A DNA stretch of 64,000 bases from Pseudomonas orientalis (GCF_002934065.1 NZ_CP018049.1:2540501-2604500), one strand, 5' to 3'. Shown: positions 1-10,322, counted from the first letter of the stretch. Translations and numbers: made by a program. Notes: a model not told the origin generated them from the sequence alone.

Positions 1-1
1 C

Positions 2-616
2 GTGTGGGGGCTGGAACGTGGCTACTGCATGATGATCGGTGGCGATGTCGAAACCGTGCAGCGCCTGGATCCGATCTTCAAGAGCCTGGCGCCTGGCATC
101 GGCAGCATCCCACGCACCAAGGACCGTTCGGCCTCCGCCGACCCGCGTGCCGAGCACGGCTATATTCATGCCGGCCCGGCGGGCTCCGGCCACTTCGTCA
201 AGATGATCCACAACGGCATCGAATACGGCATGATGCAGGCGTTTGCCGAAGGTTTTGACATTCTCAAGACCAAGAACTCGGACAACCTGCCCGAAGACCA
301 ACGCTTCGACCTGAACGTGGCGGACATTGCCGAAGTCTGGCGCCGTGGCAGCGTAGTGTCGTCGTGGCTGCTGGACCTGACCGCCGATGCCCTGGCGACC
401 GATCCGAAGCTGGACGGCTATTCCGGTTCCGTGGCCGACAGCGGCGAAGGCCGTTGGACCATCGAAGCGGCCATGGAGCAGGCGGTGCCGGTACCGGTGC
501 TGTCGACGTCGCTGTTCGCCCGTTTCCGTTCGCGCCAGCAGAGCACCTACGGTGACAAAATGCTCTCGGCCATGCGCTTCGGCTTTGGCGGCCACGTGGA
601 GACTTCCAAAAAATGA
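2..616 (+). CDS. gnd: 6-phosphogluconate dehydrogenase, decarboxylating (5' end outside window)
   Basis: This is the C-terminal 204 residues of a cytosolic 6-phosphogluconate dehydrogenase, which makes ribulose-5-phosphate, CO2 and NAD(P)H. The segment [19 protein letters not shown] (near residues 59-77 of the visible part) is the family's substrate-binding and catalytic signature, with the Lys and the HNGxE stretch. The length missing from the left fits the short (about 330-residue) form of the enzyme. The reading frame is open to the window edge, so the true start lies upstream. Its TGA overlaps the ATG of zwf (positions 613-616), so the two are translationally coupled. This pairs the two oxidative steps of the pentose phosphate pathway, which many pseudomonads lack in favour of the Entner-Doudoroff route. 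Confidence 0.95.
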   Translation: MWGLERGYCMMIGGDVETVQRLDPIFKSLAPGIGSIPRTKDRSASADPRAEHGYIHAGPAGSGHFVKMIHNGIEYGMMQAFAEGFDILKTKNSDNLPEDQRFDLNVADIAEVWRRGSVVSSWLLDLTADALATDPKLDGYSGSVADSGEGRWTIEAAMEQAVPVPVLSTSLFARFRSRQQSTYGDKMLSAMRFGFGGHVETSKK

Positions 617-2136
617 CCGCCAACGGCAAGAAACCCAAGGCCGAACCCGCTCCACCCACTACCTTGTTTCTGTTTGGCGCCCATGGCGACCTGGTCAAGC
701 GCCTGCTGATGCCGGCGCTGTACAACCTGAGCCGCGACGGGCTGCTGGGCGATGGCCTGCGCATTGTAGGCGTTGATCACAACGCCATCAGCGACGCTGA
801 CTTTGCCAAGAAACTCGAGGACTTCATTCGCACCGAAGCCGCCGGCAAGGTCCGGGGCAATGCCGACAATGGGCTGGACCCGCAGTTGTGGGCCCAGTTG
901 GCCAAAGGCATCAGCTACGTCGAGGGTGACTTCCTCGACGACAGCACCTACGCCGATATCGCGCAGAAAATTGCCGACAGCGGCAGCGCCAATGCGGTGT
1001 TCTACCTCGCGACAGCACCGCGCTTCTTCAGTGAAGTGGTGCAGCGCCTGGGCAGTGCCGGGTTGCTCGATGAGACGCAGGAGGGGTTTCGCCGCGTGGT
1101 CATCGAGAAACCGTTCGGTTCCGACCTGGCCAGCGCCGAAGCGTTGAATGCGTGCCTGCTCAAGGTGATGAGCGAGAAGCAGATCTATCGCATCGACCAT
1201 TACCTGGGCAAGGAAACGGTGCAGAACATCCTGATCAGCCGTTTTTCCAACGTGCTGTTCGAGGCGTTCTGGAACAACCATTACATCGACCACGTGCAAA
1301 TCACCGCCGCAGAAACCGTCGGCGTGGAAACCCGGGGCAATTTCTTCGAAAAGACCGGCACGCTGCGGGACATGGTACCCAACCACCTGTTCCAGTTGCT
1401 GGCCATGGTCGCGATGGAGCCACCGGCAGCCTTCGGTGCCGACGCGGTGCGCGGTGAGAAGGCCAAGGTGGTCGGTGCCATCCGGCCCTGGTCCCTGGAA
1501 GATGCGCGGGCCAACTCCGTGCGCGGCCAGTACACCGCCGGTGAAATCGCCGGCAAGCAACTGCCGGGCTATCGCGAAGAAGCCAATGTCGCGCCTGACA
1601 GCAGCACCGAGACCTTCGTTGCGCTCAAGGTGATGATCGACAACTGGCGCTGGGTCGGCGTGCCGTTCTACTTGCGCACCGGCAAGCGCATGAGTATCCG
1701 CGATACCGAGATCGTGATCTGCTTCAAGCAGGCGCCTTACGCGCAGTTTCGCGACACCGACGTCGATGAGCTCAAGCCCACGTACCTGAAGATCCAGATC
1801 CAGCCGAACGAAGGCATGTGGTTCGACCTGCTGGCCAAAAAGCCCGGGCCGACCCTGGAAATGGCCAATATCGAGTTGGGGTTCGACTACAAGGACTTCT
1901 TCGAGATGCAGCCGTCGACGGGTTACGAAACCCTGATCTACGACTGCATGACCGGCGACCAGACCCTGTTCCAGCGCGCCGACAATATCGAGAACGGCTG
2001 GCGCGCCGTGCAGCCGTTCCTGGATGCCTGGAAAGAAGACGATGGCATCCAGACCTACAAGGCCGGCGAAGATGGCCCGGCGGCGTCGGATGCATTGCTG
2101 GCCCGTGATGGCCGTGCCTGGCATAGCCTCGGATGA
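613..2136 (+). CDS. zwf: Glucose-6-phosphate 1-dehydrogenase
   Basis: A 507-residue, full-length enzyme oxidising glucose-6-phosphate to 6-phosphogluconolactone with NAD(P)+. The nucleotide-binding loop is GAHGDL at residues 22-27 (usually GASGDL). The active-site signature RIDHYLGKE starts at residue 193 and holds the catalytic His and Lys. The start ATG overlaps the gnd stop as ATGA, with GGAG about 10 nt upstream inside gnd. The stop overlaps the next ATG in the same way. The glycolytic zwf of Pseudomonas usually sits with pgl, eda and hexR. This copy is linked to gnd instead, so it is probably a second isoenzyme serving the pentose phosphate branch (inference). Confidence 0.96.
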   Translation: MTANGKKPKAEPAPPTTLFLFGAHGDLVKRLLMPALYNLSRDGLLGDGLRIVGVDHNAISDADFAKKLEDFIRTEAAGKVRGNADNGLDPQLWAQLAKGISYVEGDFLDDSTYADIAQKIADSGSANAVFYLATAPRFFSEVVQRLGSAGLLDETQEGFRRVVIEKPFGSDLASAEALNACLLKVMSEKQIYRIDHYLGKETVQNILISRFSNVLFEAFWNNHYIDHVQITAAETVGVETRGNFFEKTGTLRDMVPNHLFQLLAMVAMEPPAAFGADAVRGEKAKVVGAIRPWSLEDARANSVRGQYTAGEIAGKQLPGYREEANVAPDSSTETFVALKVMIDNWRWVGVPFYLRTGKRMSIRDTEIVICFKQAPYAQFRDTDVDELKPTYLKIQIQPNEGMWFDLLAKKPGPTLEMANIELGFDYKDFFEMQPSTGYETLIYDCMTGDQTLFQRADNIENGWRAVQPFLDAWKEDDGIQTYKAGEDGPAASDALLARDGRAWHSLG

Positions 2137-2957
2137 GTGATGCAGCGATTCATCCCATCCGTTTTATCCTCAGTGATGTGGACGGCACCTTGCTGCATCC
2201 GGATCACAGCCTCAGCCCGCGCACAGCCGATGCGATTCGCGCGTTGCGTGAGGCCGGGGTGTTTTTCAGCCTGGCCAGCGGGCGCCCGCCCAAGGCCATG
2301 ATGCACCTGATCGAGACCTTCGGTATCGACGTGCCGGTGGCGGGGTTCAACGGCGGTACGTTGATCAACCCCGATGGCAGCATCCTGGTGGCCCACCATC
2401 TGCCGGCGGAAGCGGCGTTGGTGACCCTGGCACTGTTCTCGGCCGAACCGGATGTGGAAGTCTGGGTGTTCGCCGATGGCGACTGGCTGCGCCGTGACTC
2501 GCCAGGGCCGATGGAGCAGCGCGAAGCCGACGGCCTGGGATATGGGCCGGTGGTGGTGGAGAGTTTCGAGCCCTACCTGGACCGGGTCGACAAGATCGTC
2601 GCCGCGAGCAATAACACGCAGTTGCTGGTGGAGCTGGAAGCGCAGTTGCAGCCGAAGGTGAAGGGCCTGGCCCAGGTGTCACGTTCCCAACCGGTTTATC
2701 TGGATGTGACGGCGATGCTGGCCAATAAAGGCGAGGCCCTGAAGACCCTGGCGGCGCACCTTGAGGTGCCGCTTGCGCAAACGGCAGCCATTGGCGACGG
2801 CGGCAACGATCCGGCGATGTTCCAGGTGGCCGGGTTATCGATTGCCATGGGCCAGGCGGAAGAAACCGTCAAGCGTCAGGCCAGCGTTGTCACCGGCAGC
2901 AATGTCGAGGACGGTGCTGCCGAAGCGTTCGAGCGATTTATACTCAACGCACGATAA
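2133..2957 (+). CDS. Cof-type HAD-family sugar phosphatase
   Basis: A 274-residue cytosolic haloacid-dehalogenase-family phosphatase of the Cof/YidA type. Motif I is DVDGTLL, with the nucleophile Asp at residue 15. The conserved motif III Lys lies in ANKGEAL, and motif IV is IGDGGNDPAMF. A large cap domain sits between motifs II and III, as in subclass IIB. It overlaps the zwf stop by 4 bp, so it is the third gene of a gnd-zwf-phosphatase operon. The substrate cannot be read from the sequence. The operon suggests a sugar phosphate, possibly one formed when 6-phosphogluconate or its lactone accumulates (inference). A strong inverted repeat follows the stop. Confidence 0.9.
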   Translation: MSDAAIHPIRFILSDVDGTLLHPDHSLSPRTADAIRALREAGVFFSLASGRPPKAMMHLIETFGIDVPVAGFNGGTLINPDGSILVAHHLPAEAALVTLALFSAEPDVEVWVFADGDWLRRDSPGPMEQREADGLGYGPVVVESFEPYLDRVDKIVAASNNTQLLVELEAQLQPKVKGLAQVSRSQPVYLDVTAMLANKGEALKTLAAHLEVPLAQTAAIGDGGNDPAMFQVAGLSIAMGQAEETVKRQASVVTGSNVEDGAAEAFERFILNAR

Positions 2958-3016
2958 GTAAGTGCAACTTCCGATCACTGTAATGCAGTGATCGGAAGTT
3001 CCCGCCTCACTTACTT
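2955..3016. terminator. Bidirectional hairpin between convergent genes
   Basis: A perfect 15-bp stem (2966-2980 with 2986-3000, loop TAATG) is enclosed by a second inverted pair, AAGTAAGTG near 2955 and CACTTACTT near 3008. It lies between the stop of the HAD phosphatase gene and the stop of the convergent 86-residue gene. There is no long T-run, so it is a probable rather than classical intrinsic terminator. Confidence 0.6.
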
Positions 3017-3271
3017 GGGCATTGCCCATTGCTGCAACCGGTAGCCACTTTTGTCGAGCTCGGCACGGGCCTGCAACAGCAAGTCTTCCAATTGCGCCGG
3101 GTCAGTGTAAGTGGTCGATGACAGCTGTTGGCTGCCGATACGGGTGTTGGTGCGGTCGATGACGCTCAGGCTGAGGGCGCCATGACCGTCGTGCCAGGCC
3201 ACGCACTGGAAGGGCTGGAAGGCACGGTCTGCAATCAAAAGAGCTTCGTTGATGCGCAGCGGAGCGTTCAT
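3011..3271 (-). CDS. Conserved hypothetical protein, 86 residues
   Basis: A small protein that I do not recognise as a named family. It has no signal peptide or membrane segment and looks cytosolic, with alternating beta-strand (QCVAWHDGHGALSLSVID) and helix (DPAQLEDLLLQARAELDKSG) character. Codon use resembles its neighbours, which argues that it is a real gene. Only a weak purine-rich stretch (GAGAGACGA) precedes the ATG. It is monocistronic and converges on the zwf operon across a shared hairpin. Confidence 0.7.
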   Translation of the reverse strand: MNAPLRINEALLIADRAFQPFQCVAWHDGHGALSLSVIDRTNTRIGSQQLSSTTYTDPAQLEDLLLQARAELDKSGYRLQQWAMPK

Positions 3272-3599
3272 GTGTGTCGTCTCTCTCTATGCCCATTCAA
3301 GTGAATACCGGCGGTTGGGCTGACCGTACGGTGGGTTACTTGTACTGATGCACGATGGTGGGGGGCGGGTCACATGCCAGGACAAGAAATTTTAACTTTC
3401 CCTGACTGAAGTCATCTAAGCGGCTGTTTTAAAAGCGGAACTAACGTTTGGTCAGTCGGCAACTTTTCACGGGTTGATGGCTTTTTGCTCGCACTTATAG
3501 CGAAAGGGTACAAGCACAGCGTCAATATTTTGATATGTTGCTGTCTGGTCGCTACAAACTATTGTTTCTATTAATAAAAAATGACGCCAAGGAATAGTC
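3272..3599. promoter_or_regulatory. Intergenic region upstream of the sigma-54 activator gene
   Basis: 328 bp separate two divergent genes. No coding signal is visible. The stretch next to the activator gene is A+T-rich, and AAGGA lies 7 nt before the ATG at 3600. GTCAATATTTTGAT at 3521-3534 matches 10 of 13 defined positions of the published FleQ-box consensus (GTCANTAAATTGAC), which is a weak match. Confidence 0.4.
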
Positions 3600-4925
3600 A
3601 TGGTTGTGACTTCTGCGCAACGCCGCTTGTTGGTCGTCGACCCTTGCGAGGATTGTCACGGGTTGCTGCCCGGCTTGCGCACGGTCGGATGGGAAGTCGA
3701 CAGCTGTACCCTCGAAGATGTGGGTGAGCGGTCCTGCGATGTCGGCCTGTTGCGATTGCAGCCTTGTCATCTGGAACGGCCTGAGGCGGTCAAGGAGCTG
3801 ATTGGTCGTAGCGGCACCGAATGGATCGCGGTACTCAGCCAGGACGTGCTACGCCTGCAGAACGTCGGGGATTTCGTCTGCGAATGGTTTTTTGATTTCC
3901 ACACCTTGCCGTTCGATGTGTCGCGGGTGCAGGTCACCCTGGGTCGCGCCTTCGGCATGGCGCGCCTGCGCGGCAAGGGCAACACCCCGGTGGGTGGGCC
4001 TGAGCATGAGTTGCTGGGCGATAGCCGGCCCATTCGCGAACTGCGCAAATTGCTGTCGAAGCTGGCGCCCACTGAATCGCCGGTACTGATACGGGGAGAC
4101 AGCGGCACCGGCAAGGAACTGGTGGCCAAGATGCTGCACCGGCAGTCCCAGCGACACGCCAAGCCGTTCGTGGCGATCAACTGCGGAGCGATTCCTGAAC
4201 ACCTGATCCAGTCGGAACTCTTCGGCCATGAAAAGGGCGCCTTCACCGGTGCGCATCAGCGCAAGGTCGGACGCATCGAGGCTGCCCACGGTGGCACGCT
4301 GTTCCTTGATGAAATCGGCGATCTGCCCATGGAGTTGCAAGCCAATCTGTTGCGGTTTCTCCAGGAGAAACAGATCGAACGCGTGGGCGGCAGCCAGCCC
4401 ATCCCGGTGGATGTGCGGGTACTGGCTGCCACCCACGTTGACCTCGAGGCCGCCGTCGAGAAGGGCACCTTTCGCGAGGACCTGTATTACCGGCTGAACG
4501 TGCTGCAAGTCGTCACCGCGCCCCTGCGCGAACGTCACGGCGACGTGGCGATGCTGGCCAATCACTTTTCGCGTTTCTATAGCCAGGAAACCGGCCGCCG
4601 CCCGCGCAGCTTCAGCGAAGAGGCCTTGGTGGCGATGGGACGACACCCGTGGCCGGGCAATGTGCGTGAATTGGCCAACCGTGTGCGCCGTGGCCTGGTC
4701 CTGGCTGAAGGGCGCCAGATCGAGGCGGTTGACCTGGGATTGCAAGGCCCGCAGGCCGTGTCGCCGCCGATGGCGACACTGGAAGATTACAAGCACCGCG
4801 CCGAACGCCAGGCATTGTGCGACGTACTTCACCGGCACAGCGACAACCTGAGCATCGCGGCCCGGGTGCTGGGCGTTTCCCGGCCGACGTTCTACCGGTT
4901 GCTGCACAAACACCAGATCCGCTAG
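3600..4925 (+). CDS. Sigma-54-dependent transcriptional activator with degenerate receiver-like N-terminus
   Basis: A 441-residue enhancer-binding protein. The N-terminal 130 residues resemble a VpsR/FleQ-type receiver, but the usual phospho-acceptor context is missing (DVGLLRLQP where a DxxLLDxxMP-like strand is expected), so classical phosphorylation is unlikely. The AAA+ domain has Walker A GDSGTGKE (166-173), the sigma-54-contacting loop GAFTGA (213-218), Walker [13 protein letters not shown] and the arginine-finger region [12 protein letters not shown]. The C-terminus is a Fis-type helix-turn-helix ([19 protein letters not shown]). No kinase gene is adjacent. It lies next to the fap amyloid operon, separated only by a repeat, and that operon has a good sigma-54 promoter. 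It is therefore the natural candidate for the fap activator (inference). Confidence 0.92.
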   Translation: MVVTSAQRRLLVVDPCEDCHGLLPGLRTVGWEVDSCTLEDVGERSCDVGLLRLQPCHLERPEAVKELIGRSGTEWIAVLSQDVLRLQNVGDFVCEWFFDFHTLPFDVSRVQVTLGRAFGMARLRGKGNTPVGGPEHELLGDSRPIRELRKLLSKLAPTESPVLIRGDSGTGKELVAKMLHRQSQRHAKPFVAINCGAIPEHLIQSELFGHEKGAFTGAHQRKVGRIEAAHGGTLFLDEIGDLPMELQANLLRFLQEKQIERVGGSQPIPVDVRVLAATHVDLEAAVEKGTFREDLYYRLNVLQVVTAPLRERHGDVAMLANHFSRFYSQETGRRPRSFSEEALVAMGRHPWPGNVRELANRVRRGLVLAEGRQIEAVDLGLQGPQAVSPPMATLEDYKHRAERQALCDVLHRHSDNLSIAARVLGVSRPTFYRLLHKHQIR

Positions 4926-5570
4926 GTTTTTTTCAAAGGGTGCATGCAAATCAAAATGTGGGAGAGGGCTTGCTCCCGATGATGGCCTCTGGGCCGACCG
5001 GGATTTTGTGTCGATCCCGGTCCAAATGTGGGAGGGGGCTTGCCCCCGATAGCGGCCTTAGAGTCAGCCAGTATCTTGGATCAGACCGAGTACATATCCG
5101 TTTCTGCGGTAACGGCTGCTAATGGTTCCGCTTTTACAGCGGCTCACTTTTGAAAAGCGCAAAAGTAAGCAAAACGCTCTTGCCCCACCACTCGGCACCT
5201 CGCTTAGGCTCGGTGTGTCCGAACGCAGGCTTGAATCCGTGGGCCGCCGCAATGGGCCATCCCTGGCCCAGTGCGGCTAACCCGGCGTCCTGCCGGGTTA
5301 CCCACGGATTCAAGCCTGCGTTCGGCCAGCGTGGTTTAACGGGGCGCCTAAGATCAAAAGCAGATCAAGATCAAGAGCGACTCGCTTCGCATCGTGGTTA
5401 CGGTTGAGCGCTACAGAGTTGTGTAGATACCTGCTCATCGGAGGCACGCCCCAATACCAGTCAGTTAAGCGTACACGCCCTCTGTAGGAGCGAGCTTGCT
5501 CGCTCCTACAAAAAGCCTTAACTGATTGGCATTAGGGCAAACCCCACATTTAAAAGCGCTCGCCTTTCGA
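4926..5570. repeat. Intergenic repeat region: REPs plus long repeat, copy 1 (about 4953-5452)
   Basis: No gene is seen in these 645 bp. Two type-1 REPs (GTGGGAGRGGGCTTGCYCCC, from about 4957 and 5028) open a long repeat whose body starts near 5080 (TACATATCCGTTTCTGCGGT). Inside is a perfect 25-bp inverted pair, 5219-5243 with 5301-5325. It encloses two smaller hairpins, GGGCCATCCCTGGCCC and AACCCGGC-GTCCT-GCCGGGTT. The right end is a decayed REP (CATCGGAGGCACGCCCC). Related copies lie at 21021-21352 and, inverted, at 25158-25748. A fragment lies at 47912-48012. Short reading frames inside are repeat-derived. Confidence 0.85.
5482..5511. repeat. Type-2 REP palindrome
   Basis: CTGTAGGAGCGAGCTTGCTC followed by GCTCCTACA forms a stem of about 12 bp. 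It is the same family as the REPs at 29853, 29927, 40197 and 48028. It lies about 60 bp beyond the fapF stop and may act as the fap transcript end. Confidence 0.8.
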
Positions 5571-6908
<1,338 letters not shown>

Positions 6909-6918
6909 TCAGCGTAGT

Positions 6919-7662
6919 TCAATAACCGAGCGTGCGGAGGCCTTTGAGCTGGTCCAGATTGCAGTTCAATGCACCGTTGTTCAAACCGTTATTGTTCATC
7001 ACGACGTTGAGTTGGGTCATGTTGTTGACGAAGTTGGTATTGCCGGTCAGAACCGTGCCTTGCAGCACATTTCCTCCGCCGATCTGCTGCAGGCTGTTGC
7101 CCTGGTTATGGTTGGCCTGGATTGCCATTTGCAGGCCGCCATTGCTGGCCGACACGCTGACATGACCGGCGTTGCTGTCGCCGGTGACGGTGCCACCGGC
7201 GACCAATACCTGGCCGGACTGCACGGCGTTGGCAGGGGCAAAGCCGTCCTGGGTGACGTTGATGCCGACATGGTTGTAGGCGGTGTTGCCATCACCGGCG
7301 GCGCGCACGCTTTGGGTCACGCCCTGGCCGTTGGCCAGGCCGGCTCCGCCGATCACATTCCCGCCGCCGGCAGTGGGCGTTCCGGAACCCGCTGCACCCG
7401 TGGTTTGCACGTAGAACTGCGGGGTGATGGTGGTCTTGTCCAACTGCATGCTGGCCTTGCCGGTAATGCTGTCGCCGACCGCATTGGTCCAGGTGCTGCT
7501 CATGACAATGCCGAAGCTGACGATTCGCCCCGGCATCACATAGCGGCCGCGCAGCTCGGCCATTTCCGCGTCCTTGAGTTCGATCGGTTTGAAGCCCGAT
7601 GAAGCATAAGCGGGCATCGAGGCTGCCAGACACAAAACCGTCAGCCAACGGGAAGTGTTCAT
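6919..7662 (-). CDS. fapE: Fap amyloid component FapE
   Basis: A 247-residue secreted protein with a signal peptide (MNTSRWLTVLCLAASMPAYA). It is the extracellular minor component of Pseudomonas Fap fibrils. The sequence is Gly/Asn/Gln-rich, with segments such as NNNGLNNGALN near the end and a Gly-rich block near the middle (TTGAAGSGTPTAGGGNVIGG). Length and position between fapD and fapF match the known operon. The exact role of FapE is less clear than that of FapB and FapC. Only one Cys is evident, close to the C-terminus (NCNLDQ). Confidence 0.93.
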   Translation of the reverse strand: MNTSRWLTVLCLAASMPAYASSGFKPIELKDAEMAELRGRYVMPGRIVSFGIVMSSTWTNAVGDSITGKASMQLDKTTITPQFYVQTTGAAGSGTPTAGGGNVIGGAGLANGQGVTQSVRAAGDGNTAYNHVGINVTQDGFAPANAVQSGQVLVAGGTVTGDSNAGHVSVSASNGGLQMAIQANHNQGNSLQQIGGGNVLQGTVLTGNTNFVNNMTQLNVVMNNNGLNNGALNCNLDQLKGLRTLGY

Positions 7663-7699
7663 CTTTTGCTCCTGGAGCGTCCTGCCCCTTATTGCGCTT

Positions 7700-8380
7700 C
7701 TAGAAGAAGTCGCTCTGGATAAAACCGAAATCCATCAGTTCGGCGTCGCCTACGGGCCGGAACTCGTTCAGCTGATTCTTGGCGGTCAGGGGGGCAGGCG
7801 GGTCGAGCAGGACGTTGGCCTTGTCGTAGCCTTCACCCAATACGGCGAACACGATGCCATTCCAGCCCTTGACGAAGTCATCCCGCGAATAGCGCTTGTG
7901 CCCCAGCACCGGGTCGCCGACATACACCCAGTCCTTGTCGGCCCGTTGCATCACCACGAAGTGCTTGTAGCCACGGATTTCCAGCAACACCACCACCGGA
8001 ATTTTCACGGTGACCAGGGTGTCGGGGGCGATCTTGTAGCCCCGGGCGCGCATGCCGATGCTTTCCAGGTAGCGCTTCATGTCCAGCATGGAAAAACCCT
8101 GGGTACGCACCAGGTCCTGGTCGGCATTGACCAGCATGCCCTTGATGAGGTGGTCTTCGTCGACGTCCAGCCAATAGGCCTGGCGCAGGATGGTGGCAAG
8201 TGCCGCAGCACCACAGCTGAAATCGGTTTTCTGTTCCACCAGGTTGGCGAACCGGCGTTCACGGATGCTCTCGACCTTCTTGAAAATCACCGCACCGCCG
8301 GGCATGGCGGAGATCGCCATGGTGCCCGCCCAAGTAGGGCCGGTGAGCAACATCAGGAGGGTGAGGGTCGCGAAGCGCAT
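7700..8380 (-). CDS. fapD: FapD, C39-family cysteine peptidase of the amyloid operon
   Basis: The start is taken at 8380 (MRFATLTLLMLLTG), which gives a 226-residue protein with a signal peptide. A longer frame runs upstream into fapC but has no ribosome-binding site. The papain-like C39 triad is visible: Cys56 in DFSCGAAA, His140 in GYKHFVV and Asp156 in YVGDP. FapD is periplasmic and is needed for Fap secretion in other pseudomonads. A hairpin lies in the 61-bp gap from fapC. Confidence 0.93.
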   Translation of the reverse strand: MRFATLTLLMLLTGPTWAGTMAISAMPGGAVIFKKVESIRERRFANLVEQKTDFSCGAAALATILRQAYWLDVDEDHLIKGMLVNADQDLVRTQGFSMLDMKRYLESIGMRARGYKIAPDTLVTVKIPVVVLLEIRGYKHFVVMQRADKDWVYVGDPVLGHKRYSRDDFVKGWNGIVFAVLGEGYDKANVLLDPPAPLTAKNQLNEFRPVGDAELMDFGFIQSDFF

Positions 8381-8414
8381 GATCGACTGACCTGCTGGAC
8401 ACTGGAGTAAGAAA

Positions 8415-8434
8415 GGGCCTTGTTGCCAAGGCCC
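8415..8434 (-). terminator. Hairpin between fapC and fapD (likely attenuator)
   Basis: Read on the minus strand, 7 nt after the fapC stop, GGGCCTTG-GCAA-CAAGGCCC forms an 8-bp GC-rich stem with a tetraloop, followed by TTTCTT. This looks like a leaky intrinsic terminator. It would give more fapABC than fapDEF message, which suits abundant fibre subunits and scarce export machinery. Confidence 0.65.
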
Positions 8435-8441
8435 CGTTGGA

Positions 8442-9179
8442 TCAGAAGCGCACGCCGCTGGAGCAAACGTTGCAACCTTGACCGATCGACAGGCTGTTGC
8501 TGCCCTGGTTGCCCGCACCCGATTGCAGGTTTACACCCACGTTGCCGGAGTTGCGGTTAACCGAGTTGTCAAGGCTGGAGTTATTGGACACGTATTGAGG
8601 CTTGCCGTAGCCATAGCTGCTGACGGCGGTATTGAGGTAGCTGTTGTTGAGCGAGTTCTGCTCGGTGTTGGAGGCGGCGGCGATGTTCTTGCCGTCAGCG
8701 GTGGTGATTGCCAGGTTGTTTTTACCTTCGTTGCCTTGACCGGCCTGGCCGTTGTAACCCACGTTGCCGGAGTTGCCGTTGACGGAGCCGTCCAGGGACG
8801 CGTTGTTCTGCGTGCCTTTGTTGACGAAGTTGTTATTGGTGCTGGCTTGATCCACATCGATCACGGCGAACACGGTGGCAAAGTCGCCTTTGGCACTGGA
8901 GATGGCACCGGCGTTATCCGCCTGGTTGCCGGAGCCCGACTGTACGTTGACGCCCACGTTACCGCTGTTGCCGGTCACCGAGTTGTCGGCCGAGGCGTTG
9001 TTTTCGGTGTTGCTGTCCTCGAATTTGTTGCCCTGGCTTTTTTGCACATCGGTGACCACGGAGGCGACGGTGCCAGTGGGTTGAGGGGCTGGGTGCCAGC
9101 CACCACCCGCTTGAGCAGCGGCAGCCATGAGCGCGGCGAGAGCGAAAACCAGTGGTTTGAGCGCCATTTGAGGTTTCAT
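8442..9179 (-). CDS. fapC: Major functional amyloid subunit FapC
   Basis: A 245-residue secreted fibre subunit with a signal peptide (to about residue 24, AQAGGG). Three imperfect amyloid repeats are plain, each with the core NSGNVGxNxQ(S/A)GxGNxxxN: NNASADNSVTGNSGNVGVN, NNASLDGSVNGNSGNVGYN and NNSSLDNSVNRNSGNVGVN. Asn/Gln/Ser-rich linkers separate them. The C-terminus keeps the CxxC pair (Cys236 and Cys239) typical of FapC, which is thought to hold the monomer soluble. AAGGAG lies close before the ATG, the best Shine-Dalgarno in the operon and fitting for the most abundant product. Confidence 0.96.
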   Translation of the reverse strand: MKPQMALKPLVFALAALMAAAAQAGGGWHPAPQPTGTVASVVTDVQKSQGNKFEDSNTENNASADNSVTGNSGNVGVNVQSGSGNQADNAGAISSAKGDFATVFAVIDVDQASTNNNFVNKGTQNNASLDGSVNGNSGNVGYNGQAGQGNEGKNNLAITTADGKNIAAASNTEQNSLNNSYLNTAVSSYGYGKPQYVSNNSSLDNSVNRNSGNVGVNLQSGAGNQGSNSLSIGQGCNVCSSGVRF

Positions 9180-9247
9180 GGTGTTTCTCCTTGCTTCTAA
9201 TTAGTTGGGTTAAGTGTTGGTACGGTTAACTGAGGTCTATCAAGCGC

Positions 9248-9799
9248 TTACTTGATAGTGATGCCCAGGGTGTTAGCCACTCGGTTCCCCACCCCGGCAC
9301 TCTGGTTCACCTGAATCACTCCTCGGCTGCCGGTGAAGGCCTGGTCGCTGGTGACGACCTGGCGGCTGCCAGTGGTGGAGGTGGACCCTGAGTCGCTTGC
9401 CAGCGTCGTCGTGTTCTGTTGCAACAGGACGCTGTCATCGATGCTTTGCGGGCCAGGGTTCAGGCTGATCCGCACCGCATTGATCGATTGGTTATTGGCT
9501 CCGGCCGACTGATTGATGCCCAGTACGCCGTTGCCGTTGGTAAAGGAGGTGCCCAGGATCGCCGCTTTGGCGTTCAGGGACGGATCGACGTTGCCGTCGA
9601 GCTTCTGGATATTGGCGGTGGTGGCCTGGCCACCGAGGACAATCGCGCGGCTGTTGGACATTTGCTGTTGATTGCCGGCGGCCTGGTTGATCGACAAGAC
9701 ACCCTCGTACTGTTTGCCGCTGCCATTGATCACGGCGGCGTTGTCGGCCAGGGCCGTCGCGCTGCCCAGCAGGGCGACTATCAACAGGAAGTGCCTCAT
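9248..9799 (-). CDS. fapB: Amyloid nucleator / minor subunit FapB
   Basis: A 183-residue secreted protein with a signal peptide (MRHFLLIVALLGSATALA). Three repeats share the core GVxxxNQxAG: GVLSINQAAGNQQQ, GVLGINQSAGANNQ and GVIQVNQSAGVGNR. They parallel the FapC repeats. FapB is the proposed nucleator of fibre growth. The ATG at 9799 shares its A with the fapA stop (TGATG), so translation is coupled. A GTG at 9802 is an alternative start one codon earlier. The 68-bp gap to fapC carries that gene's own strong ribosome-binding site. Confidence 0.94.
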   Translation of the reverse strand: MRHFLLIVALLGSATALADNAAVINGSGKQYEGVLSINQAAGNQQQMSNSRAIVLGGQATTANIQKLDGNVDPSLNAKAAILGTSFTNGNGVLGINQSAGANNQSINAVRISLNPGPQSIDDSVLLQQNTTTLASDSGSTSTTGSRQVVTSDQAFTGSRGVIQVNQSAGVGNRVANTLGITIK

Positions 9800-10254
9800 C
9801 ACTTGCCCCCCATCATGCTGCCGAGGTTGTTCAAGGGGGCCATGCCGCGCTGGATCGAATCGCTGATCTGCCCACCCATTGCGTTGCCGGCGCCGGCGCC
9901 ATGGCCGGCGGCAGCGCCGCTGCTCAGGGTCGACATGCCGGTGTGCGTGGCGCCCAGGCCGGACAGATTGCCGTCGGGCTGCACCGAGCGCGCAAGGCTC
10001 GAACCGCTGCTGATGCCGCCGATGTCCCGGTCGCTGAGTTCGCCGGACATGGCGCTGATCACTTCTTTGCTGGGGTTGGCGTTGGCCGTGTTGGGGTAGG
10101 GGTCCGGGAGCGAGGTGCGCCCGTACATATGCCCTTGTACGGCGCGCCCTGTCACGATCACGCCGTCACCCGCCTGGCTCGGCAGGCTGACGCCGGCACT
10201 GAGCACGCAACTGATCAGCAGTGCGTTTATCGAGGCATGAGTGAATGTGTTCAC
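9799..10254 (-). CDS. fapA: Fap amyloid chaperone-like protein FapA
   Basis: A 151-residue secreted protein and the first gene of the operon. A signal peptide ends near residue 28 (SLPSQA). The rest is low-complexity Gly/Ser/Asn/Met sequence, ending in NNLGSMMGGK. FapA is not a main fibre component and affects which subunit polymerises. The start is GTG at 10254 with AAGGA 8 nt upstream, and no better ATG is available. The stop overlaps the fapB start. Confidence 0.92.
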   Translation of the reverse strand: MNTFTHASINALLISCVLSAGVSLPSQAGDGVIVTGRAVQGHMYGRTSLPDPYPNTANANPSKEVISAMSGELSDRDIGGISSGSSLARSVQPDGNLSGLGATHTGMSTLSSGAAAGHGAGAGNAMGGQISDSIQRGMAPLNNLGSMMGGK

Positions 10255-10306
10255 GGTGGCAATCCTTATTATTCACGCTGACCCTAAACAGCGTTGTCAG
10301 GGACAG

Positions 10307-10322
10307 AGCAGAAGGCGTGCCG
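10307..10322 (-). promoter_or_regulatory. Sigma-54 promoter of the fap operon
   Basis: On the minus strand the sequence is CGGCACGCCTTCTGCT. Against TGGCACG-N4-TTGCW it keeps GGCACG at -24 and TGCT at -12 with exact spacing, and has two mismatches. The predicted transcription start is near 10296, about 40 nt before the fapA GTG. Confidence 0.7.

Noticed and set aside
547..2124. Open frame of 525 codons on the minus strand opposite zwf
   Set aside because: It lies wholly over zwf, has no recognisable domains and reflects high-G+C codon bias on the opposite strand.
5150..5407. Short frames inside the long repeats (also near 25278-25715 and 21026-21280)
   Set aside because: They are interrupted differently in each copy and run through palindromes. 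They are repeat sequence, not genes.
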